A DNA stretch of 64,000 nucleotides from CAVOGJ01 sp963695405 (GCA_963695405.1 CAVOGJ010000003.1:62001-126000); one strand, 5' to 3'. Counted from the stretch's first letter, positions 43,545 to 53,286 are shown. The notes: generated by a model not told the origin, from the sequence alone. Made by a program: numbers and translations.

Positions 43545-44420
43545 ATGATGAAGAGACTCTTAAATTTGCTGGGAAGCGTGGTCATTCATAGTGTGATCCT
43601 GGGTGCCGCGTGGAGCCAACCACCCCCACCGCCGGACACGAAGGAACCGCGTCAAGCTGGCGAGGCGATCCCGTCAAGGGGGGAATCGTCAAGCCAACCA
43701 TCCGACGGATTGACGGGCGCCTCGGATCGTCCTCAACTGCCCGTCGAACCGCATTGGAAGCGATTGTCGCCCAAGGATCCGGTATGGCTCGACAAGCCAA
43801 ACAGGACCGTGATTGTGGGGGGCCAAGTCTGCCATCGTGAAGGGCCAATCGAGATGTTCGCCTGTCCGCGTGACACGAAGGAGTATGAATCGGTCGTGGT
43901 TGTCGATTGCAAGTCGTTCATGGTCCATGCCGCCTTGCTTGCCGTCGGAGCCCAACCCGGTCGGCCTGTGGAATTCCTCCCGGAATATCGGGCCGCCGAG
44001 GGGCCCATTACCGATGTGACCGTGGAGTGGCTTGATGATCAAGGGGAGCGAAGGAGTGTACCAGCGCAAGAGTGGGTGAAGGATCATCAAACCGGCAAGG
44101 CGATGAACCACGACTGGGTATTTGCGGGGAGTGGATTCTGGGTTGATGAAGAAACCGGAGATCGGCATTATCACGCGGAAGGAGGCGAGCTGATTTGCGT
44201 CTCGAACTTTTCCACGGCAACGCTCGACCTACCGATACGGAGCTCGCAAGCGAATGCAGAGTTAATGTTCGTAGCCTTTGCGGAAAAGATTCCATCGTTA
44301 GGAACCCCCGTGTACTTGAAACTCACGCCCCGGTTACCCGGGCATGGCACGTCGAAGAATGAATCGACCGCAAAATCGGCGACCTCGGGAGCAGCGTCAT
44401 CATCGCCAGACGTCAAGTAG
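43545..44420 (+). CDS. YdjY-domain exported protein
   Basis: The 291-residue protein has an N-terminal hydrophobic segment (LLGSVVIHSVILGAAWSQ) followed by a proline/glutamine-rich stretch. A YdjY-like domain then runs from PVWLDKPNRTVIVGGQVC to YHAEGGELICVSNF, with EMFACPRDTKEYES, VVVVDCKSFMVHAALLAVG and HDWVFAGSGFWVDE as typical positions. It ends in a Thr/Ser-rich tail. YdjY domains occur in exported planctomycete proteins of unknown function. ATG 43545 is chosen because AAGG lies a few bases upstream, and translation then begins MMKRLLNLL. The gene is convergent with the small membrane protein at 44427. Confidence 0.75.
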   Translation: MMKRLLNLLGSVVIHSVILGAAWSQPPPPPDTKEPRQAGEAIPSRGESSSQPSDGLTGASDRPQLPVEPHWKRLSPKDPVWLDKPNRTVIVGGQVCHREGPIEMFACPRDTKEYESVVVVDCKSFMVHAALLAVGAQPGRPVEFLPEYRAAEGPITDVTVEWLDDQGERRSVPAQEWVKDHQTGKAMNHDWVFAGSGFWVDEETGDRHYHAEGGELICVSNFSTATLDLPIRSSQANAELMFVAFAEKIPSLGTPVYLKLTPRLPGHGTSKNESTAKSATSGAASSSPDVK

Positions 44421-44426
44421 CTGGAA

Positions 44427-44879
44427 TTACCAGGACGTCAGGTCGAGGACGAAGATCCAGACGATGAGGTACAGGCATGAATTTCCGATCGCCAGGATAC
44501 CCAACAACGTCCCCCAGTAGACTCGACGTCTTCCGTCCCCTTTCATCTTGCCTGTCCGCATCGCCTTCAGTGAGCTACTACCTATCGTAACCGCGGGCAA
44601 CGCAAAGGCGCAGGCCAAAAGGGGCATCAAGGTGAGTTCGCCATGATCGCCAAAGGACAGCCAGCCGAGGAGGGATAAGCCACAGCCAAGTCCTCCCAGC
44701 AGAGAAATGACCCGGCTGGACGCTACCTGGGTAGCCTCATAGCGGGGCTGATACTCGGTTGCCGTTCCCGCAGCACCAAGGACGCCCTGCTCGTTCGCAT
44801 CGTCGACGTGATCCTCGGCGAACGGATTGGGCTCGTCGCGATCCGGGTTGCGAATGTCATCTGGAAAGGGATAAGTCAT
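44427..44879 (-). CDS. Small membrane protein with DUF4190-like helices
   Basis: The 150-residue protein has a 50-residue polar acidic N-terminus (PNPFAEDHVDDANEQG) followed by three hydrophobic segments (SLLGGLGCGLSLLGWLSF, LMPLLACAFALPAVTIGSS and WGTLLGILAIGNSCLYLIV) separated by a basic turn (RTGKMKGDGRRRVYWG). The GTLLGILAIG pattern resembles DUF4190-type membrane proteins, which are otherwise uncharacterised. The start lies seven bases after the hemQ stop, so it probably follows hemQ in a transcript. No function is assigned. Confidence 0.65.
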   Translation of the reverse strand: MTYPFPDDIRNPDRDEPNPFAEDHVDDANEQGVLGAAGTATEYQPRYEATQVASSRVISLLGGLGCGLSLLGWLSFGDHGELTLMPLLACAFALPAVTIGSSSLKAMRTGKMKGDGRRRVYWGTLLGILAIGNSCLYLIVWIFVLDLTSW

Positions 44880-44886
44880 GAAGCGA

Positions 44887-45771
44887 CTATTTTATGGCAA
44901 ATTCGTCGCGGGGCAACGGTTGGCCGCGACCGGCTACACGACAATGTGCCAGCATGGCTCGACCGGAACAGACGTAGCTCGTATAGAAGGGCCCAAACTC
45001 AGCGTAGCGGGCACTCGCCTCATCAAACCGCATTTGATAAACGATGTCCTTCAGGTATTGCGGATTCTTCGCCCACAATGTGACGCCCCATTCCCAGTCG
45101 TCGAGCCCGACGCTGACCGTGATCAACTGGCTGACCTTTCCGGCGAATGCCATCCCGCTTTTGGCATGCTCCGCCATCATCTCCGACCGTTCCGCCTTGG
45201 AGAGTGTAAACCAGTTCTCACCTACTTTGCGTTTCTTGTTCATCGGGTAAAAGCAGGTTGCCGGCCAGTCGGGAAAATCCGGAGTTAGTCGCTGCTTCTT
45301 CATCAGCGGCTGTCGATCTTCATAGGCCTTCCGTTTGGTCTCGAACATCGGACTACCAGGCTCGACACCATCCGCGCGGAGCCGCGCGATATACTCCTCC
45401 AGGGTCGGGACGTACTCGGAAATTTCGGACATCGACACGAACGAATAGGTCGGGCGTAACGTCGGACCTAAATCGGATGCCGCCAATGATTGCAGCACGG
45501 CATCGATCCGGAGCGGATCGGGGTCCATGATCATCAAGCCAAAATCGGCTTTGTGCCCGCTGACGATCGAGACTTGCAATCGCTGCAATCCGTGCTCATC
45601 GGCGTTGTCGAGAAAATGTGCCAGCGCATCACACCCGGATTGAACGCGTGCATCGGCCATCTCCTGCAATCGATGGCGGTCGAAGAGATAAAAGATGTGA
45701 AGGCAATGCCAGCCTTCAGTAGGAGTGAGCGAGGCGGGTGGCGATTCCGTGACGTGACGGCCGGGCTGCAT
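44887..45771 (-). CDS. hemQ: Coproheme decarboxylase (HemQ/ChdC), chlorite dismutase family
   Basis: HemQ converts coproheme III to heme b in the coproporphyrin-dependent heme pathway. The 294-residue protein has the family fold, with KADFGLMIMDPDPLRIDAV, the catalytic Tyr in CFYPMNKKRKVGENWFTL, the proximal His in EMMAEHAKSGMAF and DDWEWGVTLWAKN near the C-terminal end. ATG 45771 is preferred over TTG 45777 because GAAGG lies six bases upstream. The gene is followed at seven bases by a small membrane protein. No other heme genes occur in the window. Confidence 0.88.
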   Translation of the reverse strand: MQPGRHVTESPPASLTPTEGWHCLHIFYLFDRHRLQEMADARVQSGCDALAHFLDNADEHGLQRLQVSIVSGHKADFGLMIMDPDPLRIDAVLQSLAASDLGPTLRPTYSFVSMSEISEYVPTLEEYIARLRADGVEPGSPMFETKRKAYEDRQPLMKKQRLTPDFPDWPATCFYPMNKKRKVGENWFTLSKAERSEMMAEHAKSGMAFAGKVSQLITVSVGLDDWEWGVTLWAKNPQYLKDIVYQMRFDEASARYAEFGPFYTSYVCSGRAMLAHCRVAGRGQPLPRDEFAIK

Positions 45772-46094
45772 GATCAACCTTCATCCAGAAGACGGTGAAG
45801 CGGGCGCATGACCCGCGGATGAGCGCATAAACGCTGAAAGCGACGCTGCTGCTAAGCTTTTAGCACTTCGGCCGCCCCTTCGCAACGGTCGCCCCTTCGC
45901 AACGGTCGTCGACCGGCGTTTGCGGCGTGGGACCGATTCGAGACGGCACATGTCGCGAACGGGAGGATGGCTCGGATTGGCGGCCTGGAAACCATGCGGG
46001 CAGATTCCGCTCGATTCACGCTGCGGGCCGGCGGCGATCCAGAACGGGCCGCCAGCAAACTCCGCCCGCGGAGCCAACCGGCTGCAAGTGGTCC
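45772..46094. other. Intergenic region with short tandem repeat
   Basis: The region upstream of hemQ contains a 17-base perfect direct repeat (45874-45890 and 45891-45907) and a TGCTAA/TTAGCA inverted repeat near 45850-45865. A frame on the minus strand (45781-46098) is very basic with no recognisable domain and is not supported. Confidence 0.5.
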
Positions 46095-46583
46095 TCAAGG
46101 AGTTGCTGCCGAAATGTCCCTCACCAGCTTGACAAGCACTTCACGCGTGAGCGTCATGGGAATGCGTCGGCGAGGAGTCGACGGCGACTTGTGGTAGCGG
46201 ACCAGTCGCACGCCCGAGCGGTCGGTCGTCAGCTCGTAGTATTCCCGACCGTTCTGCTCATCGCGCGACGGCGGATTGGATCGCATCTGCAGCACCGCCG
46301 ATGCTTCGTCGAATTCGACCGGTGAGATCGGTTCGAGCAGGTAATGCAGTCGCGCCGCCAATTCTCGGCTGACATCCTGGATTTGGTCGGACGACCAGTG
46401 GGCCGCCGCCTGACAGCGGACGGCCAGATCGTAAACTTTGCACGCGATCTGCTCGACTGCCTCGACCACCAATTCGACCGTTCGTCCAGCACCAGCCGTA
46501 ATGGAGATGACACCCGGCGCCTGGGCAGAGCAATTCCCCGACACGCGGGTAAGTTCTTGATTGAGCTGAGTTTCAATGCTCAT
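46095..46583 (-). CDS. Small hypothetical protein following spoVR
   Basis: The 162-residue protein starts SIETQLNQELTRVSG. Part of its middle is helical and polar (VELVVEAVEQIACKVYDL, ELAARLHYLLEPISPVEFDE), and the C-terminal third is basic (TREVLVKLVRDISAA). I recognise no family. Its start lies 14 bases from the spoVR stop, and it shares orientation with spoVR, yhbH and prkA, so it is probably co-transcribed. A role linked to that kinase system is an inference from position only. The start is ATG 46583; no strong ribosome-binding site is visible. Confidence 0.6.
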   Translation of the reverse strand: MSIETQLNQELTRVSGNCSAQAPGVISITAGAGRTVELVVEAVEQIACKVYDLAVRCQAAAHWSSDQIQDVSRELAARLHYLLEPISPVEFDEASAVLQMRSNPPSRDEQNGREYYELTTDRSGVRLVRYHKSPSTPRRRIPMTLTREVLVKLVRDISAATP

Positions 46584-46597
46584 GGTGACTACTCGAG

Positions 46598-48140
46598 TTA
46601 CGCCTCCAACTCGATCGGAGACTCGTCTAATTTCTCGGTCTGATGCTCCTGACCGTCATACGTCAAGATACTACGCTCGTTCTGCAGGACGGTCTCGATG
46701 TGTACCGGACGCGTCCAGAGCCGAAACAAGTGCTCGAGCGTGTCTTGTGCGTACGTAATCTTCAGCTCGGGACCTTGAAAGGCATGCTGCAGGTAAAGCT
46801 CGCCTCGATTCCGGAAGTTTCCATCGACCACACTGATGAGGGGTCGCCCCATGTTGGTAAGACTAAACAGCAGTCGACTCTTAATCTCCGCGAATTTGCG
46901 GCTCTCAATCTCGTAGAAACCCGAATCCTGGTTAAAGCCGAAGGAAAACATGTTGTGGCGACGACAGAAGTCGAGCGTGAGAAACTCATCGATGAATGTC
47001 AGGTCATTGTGAATCTTGCGGACTTCAAAAATTTTCTCCCGCCCTTTGCCGACACCCGTATTCCACTGACGTTTGGCAACGATGTCGTCACACTCTTCGT
47101 AGTCGCGTCCAAAGCAGCCGCGATTCCAACGATCTTCGATATCGCGGAACAGCTCGACGCCCAGCTTGTATGGATTCAGCCGAGTGGGGGAACTGGCGAG
47201 CGTCCCAGAGGTGTGGTCGGCATAATCCACGACGTCACCGCCATTGCAGATACCGTGCCGCGTCATGATGGTCGAGTGCCAATAGGTGGCCCATCCCTCA
47301 TTCATGATCTTCGTTTGACCTTCGGGCGCAAAATAATACGCCTCATCGCGGATGATGGAGAGAACGTCCAGCTGCCAGGCCGGCAGAGGAGCATGGTCGA
47401 GCACAAAGCCCATCACGTCTCGCGTGGCATCCGTCGGAAACCGGCCGACCAATTCCGCCTTTCGCGCCTGCGCGCTGCGCTTGACGGGCCAGGACGTCCG
47501 GCGGGTTAATGAAGGCGTCCATGTAGCCCTTAGCGCGGAATCGATGGGACGTCGCTTCAGTCTCTTCCGACTCGGTTGGGTCGCGAAAGCGGTTAGGCCC
47601 AGCCGGCTGGGTCCGACGAATAAACGGCGCATGAATGTCGATCAGGTCTTCGATGCTTAAGCAGGAATCGATGAAGTTCTCAACCGCTTCGACGCCGAAG
47701 CGATCCATGTAACGGCGAATCCGATTCCCATGATTTGCCATTTCGTCAATCATCTTCCGATTGGTTTGGCTGAACCAGTAATTGTTTTTGAAGAAATCGC
47801 AATGACCGTAAACGTGCGCGATCACCATGCGGTGATCCGTAATGGAATTACTGCTGAGCAGGTAGGCGTAACAGGGATCGTTATTGATCACCAGTTCGTA
47901 AATTTTTTGCAGCCCGTAGGCATAGCCCTTGGCCAGCCGCTCATACTCCATTCCAAATCGCCAATGCGGATAACGGGTGGGAAAGCCACCGTACGCTGCG
48001 ATGGCGTTCAATTGCTCGACATCGACCACCTCGAAGATGGTAGGGAAGTAGTCGAGTCCATAGGTGTCCGCATGTGCCTCCATCTCTACCTGGACGGCAC
48101 GCAGATGATCGGGCAGCGGGCGTGTCAGGGTAGGACTCAT
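46598..48140 (-). CDS. spoVR: SpoVR family protein, frame broken once
   Basis: SpoVR/YcgB proteins are large cytoplasmic proteins of unknown biochemical role, almost always co-occurring with the PrkA kinase and a VWA protein. N-terminal matches are HADTYGLDYFPTIFEVVD, YGGFPTRYPHWRFGMEYE, QKIYELVINNDPCYAYLL and AHVYGHCDFFKNNYWF. C-terminal matches are YYFAPEGQTKIMNEGWATYW, NPYKLGVELFRDIEDRWNRG and a late FNQDSGFYEIES. Between 47465 and 47477 the frame shifts. Adding one CG restores a continuous QRAQARKAELVGRF and a 514-residue protein, so error is likely. The start 48140 has AAGGTGAG at seven bases. The partners are the 71-residue gene upstream and the 162-residue gene downstream. Confidence 0.88.
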
Positions 48141-48300
48141 AAGATGCTCACCTTCTCTTCCGGTATGCTATTGACGCCGGCGCTGCCCATGGAACTCCGT
48201 TCGCATCGTGCATGGGGCGATTTCCGACTTACCTGGTGTGTCGAGCGTCGTTCTCGGCGCAGGCCTCACTCGCGGGTTTCGAATCGCGGCCGGGACGTTG

Positions 48301-48516
48301 CTAACCGTTGATTTCTCGCACCGTGAATCGTTGTAGATCGAGCGATTGGATGACATCCCACATGCGCGGCATGTCGGCGCAAAGTTGGCGACGAGCCACC
48401 TCGACTGCCTCGGCACGGGAAGCACCTGACACGCGTACTCGCGCATGGCCTACAATCACTTCATACGTCTGATCCAACTTGCGTTGATCGTCAGAATTCC
48501 AATTCGGTCGTAACAT
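48301..48516 (-). CDS. Small conserved-looking protein between yhbH and spoVR
   Basis: The 71-residue protein starts MLRPNWNSDDQRKLDQTYEV, with a short strand, an AEAVEVARRQLCADMP helix and VIQSLDLQRFTVREING at the end. Its start codon follows GGAGAGG at a good distance (48520s, minus). It sits between yhbH and spoVR with 160 bases to spoVR. I recognise no family. Given the ribosome-binding site and position, it is probably a real small gene of the prkA locus, with unknown function. Confidence 0.6.
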   Translation of the reverse strand: MLRPNWNSDDQRKLDQTYEVIVGHARVRVSGASRAEAVEVARRQLCADMPRMWDVIQSLDLQRFTVREING

Positions 48517-48595
48517 CGTCTACCTCTCCATCAGGGCGGGCCAAGGGGCAAATCAGGGTCTGTGTGAGCGATTCTCCATCGGCGGACGGTGCCGT

Positions 48596-49695
48596 TTATT
48601 TTCCCGTCCCCAGGAACTTGCGTATCGAATCGTAAATGGCTTCCTTGTCGGGAATCTCCGAGAGGATCAGCTTGTCATGCGTTTCGCCAAAGGCCTGCTC
48701 CAAGCTGCGGATGTACTCACCGCTGCCATAAGGGCTCTCGACTTGTCCATAACAAAACAGGTTGCATACCGGTAACAGTTGTTTCTCCAGCAGTTCCAAG
48801 CTATGCCGATTATCTTCGCCCCAGTTATCGCCATCGGAGAACTGGAAAAAATAAATATTCCATTCGCTGGCGGGGAATTCGTTTTTGACCAGTTCGTCGG
48901 CCACGCGGTATGCGGAACTGATCCGCGTGCCGCCGCTTTCGCGGGTGTGGTAAAAGGTCTCTTCGTCTACTTCCTTAGCTGCCGCATCGTGGATGATGTA
49001 GCGGCATTCCACTCCTTGATATTGGTTGCGCAGCCAGGTATCGATCCAGAACGCTTCGGTGCGTACGATTTTCTTCTGATCATCCGTCATCGAGCCGGAA
49101 ACATCCATGAGGTAGAGGATGACCGCATTGGCCTGCGGGATCGGCACGTTATTCCAACTGCGATAGCGTTTGTCGTCCGAGATGGGGACCACGCGCGGTT
49201 TTCCAAAATTGTAAGTCCCCGTGGCGATCTGCCTGCGCAACGCCTGAACATAGGTGCGTTTGAAATGCCTTAGCGACTCGGGACCGGTGCGGCGAATGCT
49301 GTTGTATCGCGACTTGTCCTGTGTGATCTGGGCATTCCCCTTGGGCTGGATGCGTGGCAGCTCGAGTTCATCTGCCATCATCGTCGCCAATTCGTCGAGC
49401 GTCAGTTCGACTTCGAGCACGTGTTGTCCGGCGCTTCCCCCGCGCCCCCCTGCCCCGGCTGGGGATCACCGGGTGCGAGCTGGTCCCCTTCCTCTCCTGC
49501 GCCTTGGCCAACACCGCCCGAGCCATTATCGCCGTAGCGGAAATGCGGGATATCGAGGCTGGGCACGGGAATGCTGACCAGGTCTCTCCCCTTGCGGCCG
49601 ATCATCTCGCCGTGGGTCACGTATTTCTTGAGATTGTCGCGGACTTTGCCCCGCACAATGTCGCGAAAACGGTCAGTGTCGCGTGAAATTTTCAT
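48596..49695 (-). CDS. yhbH: YhbH/DUF444 VWA-domain protein, frame broken once
   Basis: DUF444 proteins (YhbH/YeaH) are PrkA partners. The N-terminal half matches MKISRDTDRFRDIVRGKVRD, THGEMIGRKGRDLVSIPVP and IPHFRYGDNG, then a Gly-rich stretch. From LEVELTLDELATMMADELEL onward the frame shifts. This part has KRYRSWNNVPIPQANAVI, the metal-binding LYLMDVSGSM of a von Willebrand A domain, and ESGGTRISSAYRVADEL. The break at about 49437-49441 is repaired by one more G in a G run, giving 366 residues of normal length. The gene follows prkA by 35 bases, so all three conserved parts of the SpoVR/YhbH/PrkA set are present. Confidence 0.88.
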
Positions 49696-49730
49696 CCAGA
49701 TTCCTGCCGGCTCGTCGGCCCGCCTGGCAA

Positions 49731-51767
49731 TTAGTCCTTGGTATCGCCGCGAGCAAAAATGCTCGCGACATAGTTGAGGATGTCGGTCGCGCTTTCATCG
49801 TCATAGCCGTAATCGCGGATCAACCGCCCCTTAACGACATCGATCTTGGCTTGCGTTTCGGCGTCGACGACATTGGAAACGAGACTCGTAAGTTTGATGG
49901 TGTCCTTCTGGTCCTCGAAGAGCTTGAGTTCCAGAGCCTTGTTCAGCCGCTCGTTGGTTCGATAATCGAACTTCTTACCATCGATCGAGAGCGCGCCGAT
50001 GTAATTCATGATTTCGCGGCGGAAATCATCCTTCCGCGAATCCGGAATGTCGATTTTTTCTTCGATCGAACGCATCAATCGCTCGTCCGGCTCCTCATAC
50101 TGGCCAGTAAAGGAGTTCTTGACCTTTTCCCGCTGCGTGTAGGCCTTCACATTATCGATGTAGTTGCCACACAGCCGCTTGAGGGCATCTTCATCTGCGG
50201 CGATCGCCCGTTGGACCTCGTTCTTAACGATATTTTCGTACTCCTCTTTCACGACATCGAGCAAGTTGCGGTAGCGGATCTTCATTTCGTCAGAGGTTAA
50301 CAACGAGTGGTGCTTCAACCCGGCCTCTAGTTCGTTGAGCACCATGAAGGGATTGACGCTGGTGGCCGTCGGATGGGCGACCAAGGCATTGGAGATCTTG
50401 TCCTGTACGTAACGTGGGGAAATACCGATCATCCCCTCGCTGTTGGTCTCCTCCTTCAGTTCCTTGATGTTTTCCTCGGTGAATCCGGGTAACGACTTGC
50501 CGTTGTACAGCTTCATCTTCTGCAACAATGTCAGACCGGCGTTTTTGGGCTCTTCCAGTCGAGTCAGTACGGCCCACATGGCCGCCATCTCGATGGTGTG
50601 GGGAGCAATGTGCTTGCCACGAACACGCTCCTGGTTGTAATCCTTCTCGTAGATTTTAATTTCGTCTGACAACCGTGTGACATAAGGGACGTCGATCTTC
50701 ACCGTACGATCTCGGAGCGCCTCCATGAATTCATTATTTTGTAACCGGCGATACTCGGGTTCGTTGGTGTGCCCGAGAATCACCTCATCGATGTCCGTCT
50801 GCGCGAACTTTTTGGGTTTGACCTTGTGTTCTTGACTGGCCCCCAGGAGGTCGTAGAGAAACGCCACGTCCAGCTTGAGAACCTCGATGAATTCAATGAT
50901 GCCCCGATTGGCGACGTTGAACTCTCCGTCGAAATTAAAAGCCCGTGGATCACTGTCACTCCCCAATTCCGCGATCTTGCGATAGTTGATGTCTCCGGTG
51001 AGTTCCGTCGAGTCCTGGTTCTTTTCATCCTTTGGCTGAAACGTGCCGATGCCAATGCGGTCCTTTTCGCTGAGGATGATCCGCTTGACCTGCACTTCGG
51101 CGATAACCTTGGTCCAATCACCGTCATACTTCTTGAGCCGGTCCGTATATTCAAAGCGGCAGTAGGGGCACAGTTCGCCTTGAATGTCGACCACAAAGTC
51201 GCCGTCGTGATGGCCCGCGTTCAGTTCCCGCATGACATCCTCGCGAAATTCCTCCGGCACAAGGTGCAACGGCTCTTCGTGCATGGGACACCAGGCGATG
51301 TGACCTTCCGTATGCCGCCAACCCAACGTAAAAATCGCTCCCTGATCAGTAGCCGAATAGTGCTCTAACCCCTTCTTCAACATCCGTGCGATGGTGCTCT
51401 TGCTACTCCCCACAGGGCCGTGTAACAGCAAAACTCGTTTTTCAATCCCGTAGCCGTGGGCCGCACTCTTAAAGGCGTTCATCAGCTGAGAGATGGTGGT
51501 ATCGAGCCCAAAGACGGCGTCGGCGCCTTCATTGTCGGGGTCGTCAAAGAAGTGATAATGCACCCGAGATTCTCGACACTCCTCGTACGTGCTGGTGCCG
51601 TACGAGAGAATCATGTCATAAACGCGTTGGAAGGCATTCCGCGTGACGCACGGATTGTCCCGCACGATGTCCAGATACTCCTCGAAGGCTCCCGTCCAAT
51701 TCGTGCGACGAAATCGACTTAAGTCTTGTTTCTCTCCGACGAGGGAGATAATATTGCGACCGCTCAT
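49731..51767 (-). CDS. prkA: PrkA family serine protein kinase / AAA-type ATPase
   Basis: PrkA (YeaG in E. coli) is an AAA-fold protein with reported serine-kinase activity, linked to stress and, in Bacillus, sporulation. The 678-residue protein has the Walker A motif GPVGSSKST (residues 117-125), WCPMHEEPLHLVPEE, a four-Cys-like LCPYCRFEY, and a C-terminal PrkA domain (KIRYRNLLDVVKEEYENIVK, IDNVKAYTQREKV, MNYIGALSIDGKKFDY). ATG 51767 is preferred because AGGAGG lies upstream at a normal distance and the family start MSGRNIISLVGEK follows. The frame from 51872 adds 35 unconserved basic residues. Genes downstream are yhbH, a 71-residue protein, spoVR and a 162-residue protein. Confidence 0.93.
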   Translation of the reverse strand: MSGRNIISLVGEKQDLSRFRRTNWTGAFEEYLDIVRDNPCVTRNAFQRVYDMILSYGTSTYEECRESRVHYHFFDDPDNEGADAVFGLDTTISQLMNAFKSAAHGYGIEKRVLLLHGPVGSSKSTIARMLKKGLEHYSATDQGAIFTLGWRHTEGHIAWCPMHEEPLHLVPEEFREDVMRELNAGHHDGDFVVDIQGELCPYCRFEYTDRLKKYDGDWTKVIAEVQVKRIILSEKDRIGIGTFQPKDEKNQDSTELTGDINYRKIAELGSDSDPRAFNFDGEFNVANRGIIEFIEVLKLDVAFLYDLLGASQEHKVKPKKFAQTDIDEVILGHTNEPEYRRLQNNEFMEALRDRTVKIDVPYVTRLSDEIKIYEKDYNQERVRGKHIAPHTIEMAAMWAVLTRLEEPKNAGLTLLQKMKLYNGKSLPGFTEENIKELKEETNSEGMIGISPRYVQDKISNALVAHPTATSVNPFMVLNELEAGLKHHSLLTSDEMKIRYRNLLDVVKEEYENIVKNEVQRAIAADEDALKRLCGNYIDNVKAYTQREKVKNSFTGQYEEPDERLMRSIEEKIDIPDSRKDDFRREIMNYIGALSIDGKKFDYRTNERLNKALELKLFEDQKDTIKLTSLVSNVVDAETQAKIDVVKGRLIRDYGYDDESATDILNYVASIFARGDTKD

Positions 51768-52414
51768 TTCGCCTGCCTCCTGGGGTTCACCGTTCACGCC
51801 TTGCCGCGAGGCTCTCACCGTCCTAGCCTCTTCTCGCGATCGTGATTTGGGGAGGCGCAGGCGCGACCGCAATTCACTGAGGGTGAACCGAACGCCCCTC
51901 AGCCCGCGCCGACGGCAGCAAGTTGTTCCCTAATTCCGATCCGCGTCGTCCATCAGCGGACGTGATCAGGGAGACACCGGCGGGTGAGAGAACCGATTCA
52001 CTCGCAAGAAAAGGACGATGCGAGTGCCACCGCGAGAAAGTTGGCAAAGAACAGCGAGTTGATCCAAAGCGGCAATCCGTGCCACCGGACCCCTCGTACC
52101 TCAAGTATGCTTCCGTCTCGCGAAAGCGGCAATAGATAAATTCTGCAAAACTTGCCGCTCCGCAGCTCGCCCCGCGCACGTCGCCTAAAAACAACAGCAA
52201 CGCAGATTCGATTTCATTCCTGTAACCCGCAAGAAAATTTACGCACATCCAAAAATTTCCCACCGGTGGACATTCTTGCAGTGCTGGCAGACGGCTTGTG
52301 AAAAATGGCACAAAGTCGCGTCGGCCTCCGTGCGTGGCAGCCTGGCACTGAAAGCGCTTCGCTAACCAAAGACCCAGCTGCAGTCATCGCGGCCATCCGC
52401 GCGTCGCGCCAGGT
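51768..52414. other. Intergenic region upstream of prkA, no gene seen
   Basis: The 647 bases between prkA and the next gene hold no supported gene. The frame at 51874-52311 is a plausible length but has a Ser/Arg/Phe-rich composition and no recognised domain. A full-match sigma-54 site was not found (a TGGCAC is present near 52310, but without the second half). Confidence 0.45.
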
Positions 52415-52837
52415 TTACGCGTTTGCCGCGAAGAGCAAGAAAAGCAATGCGATCAGGACGATCGTGCCCATACCAATTCCGAAGATGGCACGTCCGAGAC
52501 CGTGTTTGCCTGGGTGAAGTCGTATGTCCCGACACGCCAGCAAGCCTGCCGCGATGGCGAAGGGCGCGGGGATGACGAGCGGGGCAAGCAGTCCCAGATA
52601 TCCGGCCGCGATCGCCCACAGCGATCGATCGATGGGGATCAACATCCGCAGCGCCGCGCCGTGTTCCGCCACCGCAGGTGACGTTCCCGCCAACAATCCA
52701 TCCGCAAATGGCCCTGACTGCCCGCCTGGCATCGTGATCGTTTGGCCGCATTGCCGACAAGCCCCCGACTGGCCACCGTACTCGTCTGCCACGAGCACCT
52801 CGTGAGCACAGTGCGGGCAGACAAATCGAAACGGCAT
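52415..52837 (-). CDS. Zinc-ribbon membrane protein, DUF4190-like
   Basis: The 140-residue protein has an N-terminal zinc ribbon (FVCPHCAHEVLVADEY and GACRQCGQT, two C-x2-C pairs). Helices follow (SLWAIAAGYLGLLAPLVIPA, APFAIAAGLLACRDI, and IFGIGMGTIVLIALLFLLF), with a LHPGKHGLGRA turn as in DUF4190 proteins. Its start has GGAAGGG at the right spacing. It begins 26 bases after the response-regulator stop and is probably transcribed with it. The function is unknown. Confidence 0.7.
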   Translation of the reverse strand: MPFRFVCPHCAHEVLVADEYGGQSGACRQCGQTITMPGGQSGPFADGLLAGTSPAVAEHGAALRMLIPIDRSLWAIAAGYLGLLAPLVIPAPFAIAAGLLACRDIRLHPGKHGLGRAIFGIGMGTIVLIALLFLLFAANA

Positions 52838-52863
52838 TTCCCTTCCCCAGCCAAGACGCGCGG

Positions 52864-53286
52864 CTAGCCGAGCAACCGACTTACGCTCTCCAGCAAACGG
52901 TCAATCGCGAAGGGCTTGCGGAGATAATCGTCGACCCCCAACATCTCGGCATACGCCTTGTGGCGACTCCCTTCATTGGCCGTGATCATGATGATTCGAA
53001 TCGGAACCGGCCGGGTACGCCGTAGCTTCTCTAACACCAGAAATCCACTCCGCTTCGGCATCATCATGTCAAGAATGACCAGATCGGGATCGTCCTTTTC
53101 GGCGCGCGCTAGTCCTTGATTGCCGTCGCGGGCAACGATGACGTCATATCCCTTGGCAGAGAGCGCGTGCCGCAGCGTCTCGATAATTTCCGGATCATCG
53201 TCGACGAGCAATATTCGTTGTTGTCCGGGACGCTTGGGATGAGTGGCGGCTGCCGTCCCTTCATCCGCCGATTTGTCAGATGCCAT
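52864..53286 (-). CDS. Single-domain response regulator (CheY-like receiver)
   Basis: The 141-residue protein is a stand-alone receiver domain. The acidic pocket is LLVDDDPEIIETLRHAL, the phospho-acceptor Asp is in DDPDLVILDMMMPKRSGF, and Thr, then Lys are in IIMITANEGSR and DDYLRKPFAIDRL. There is no output domain, so it acts by protein contact. ATG 53286 is used, since the frame from 53451 adds unrelated sequence. No partner histidine kinase is present in the window. csrA is upstream on the same strand by 187 bases, and the zinc-ribbon membrane gene follows. Confidence 0.88.
   Translation of the reverse strand: MASDKSADEGTAAATHPKRPGQQRILLVDDDPEIIETLRHALSAKGYDVIVARDGNQGLARAEKDDPDLVILDMMMPKRSGFLVLEKLRRTRPVPIRIIMITANEGSRHKAYAEMLGVDDYLRKPFAIDRLLESVSRLLG

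Noticed and set aside
45781..46098. Possible 105-residue gene upstream of hemQ
   Set aside because: Strongly basic composition, internal short tandem repeats, and no ribosome-binding site or family signal.
48250..48300. tRNA-like GGTTTCGAATC segment
   Set aside because: No matching acceptor or anticodon stems nearby; the T-loop similarity is by chance. No tRNA was found in the window.
51874..52311. Possible 145-residue gene upstream of prkA
   Set aside because: No domain or membrane pattern, no good ribosome-binding site, and composition unlike its neighbours.
52304..52330. Sigma-54 promoter (TGGCAC) before the prkA locus
   Set aside because: TGGCAC is present, but the matching TTGC element at the correct spacing is not, and it points away from prkA.
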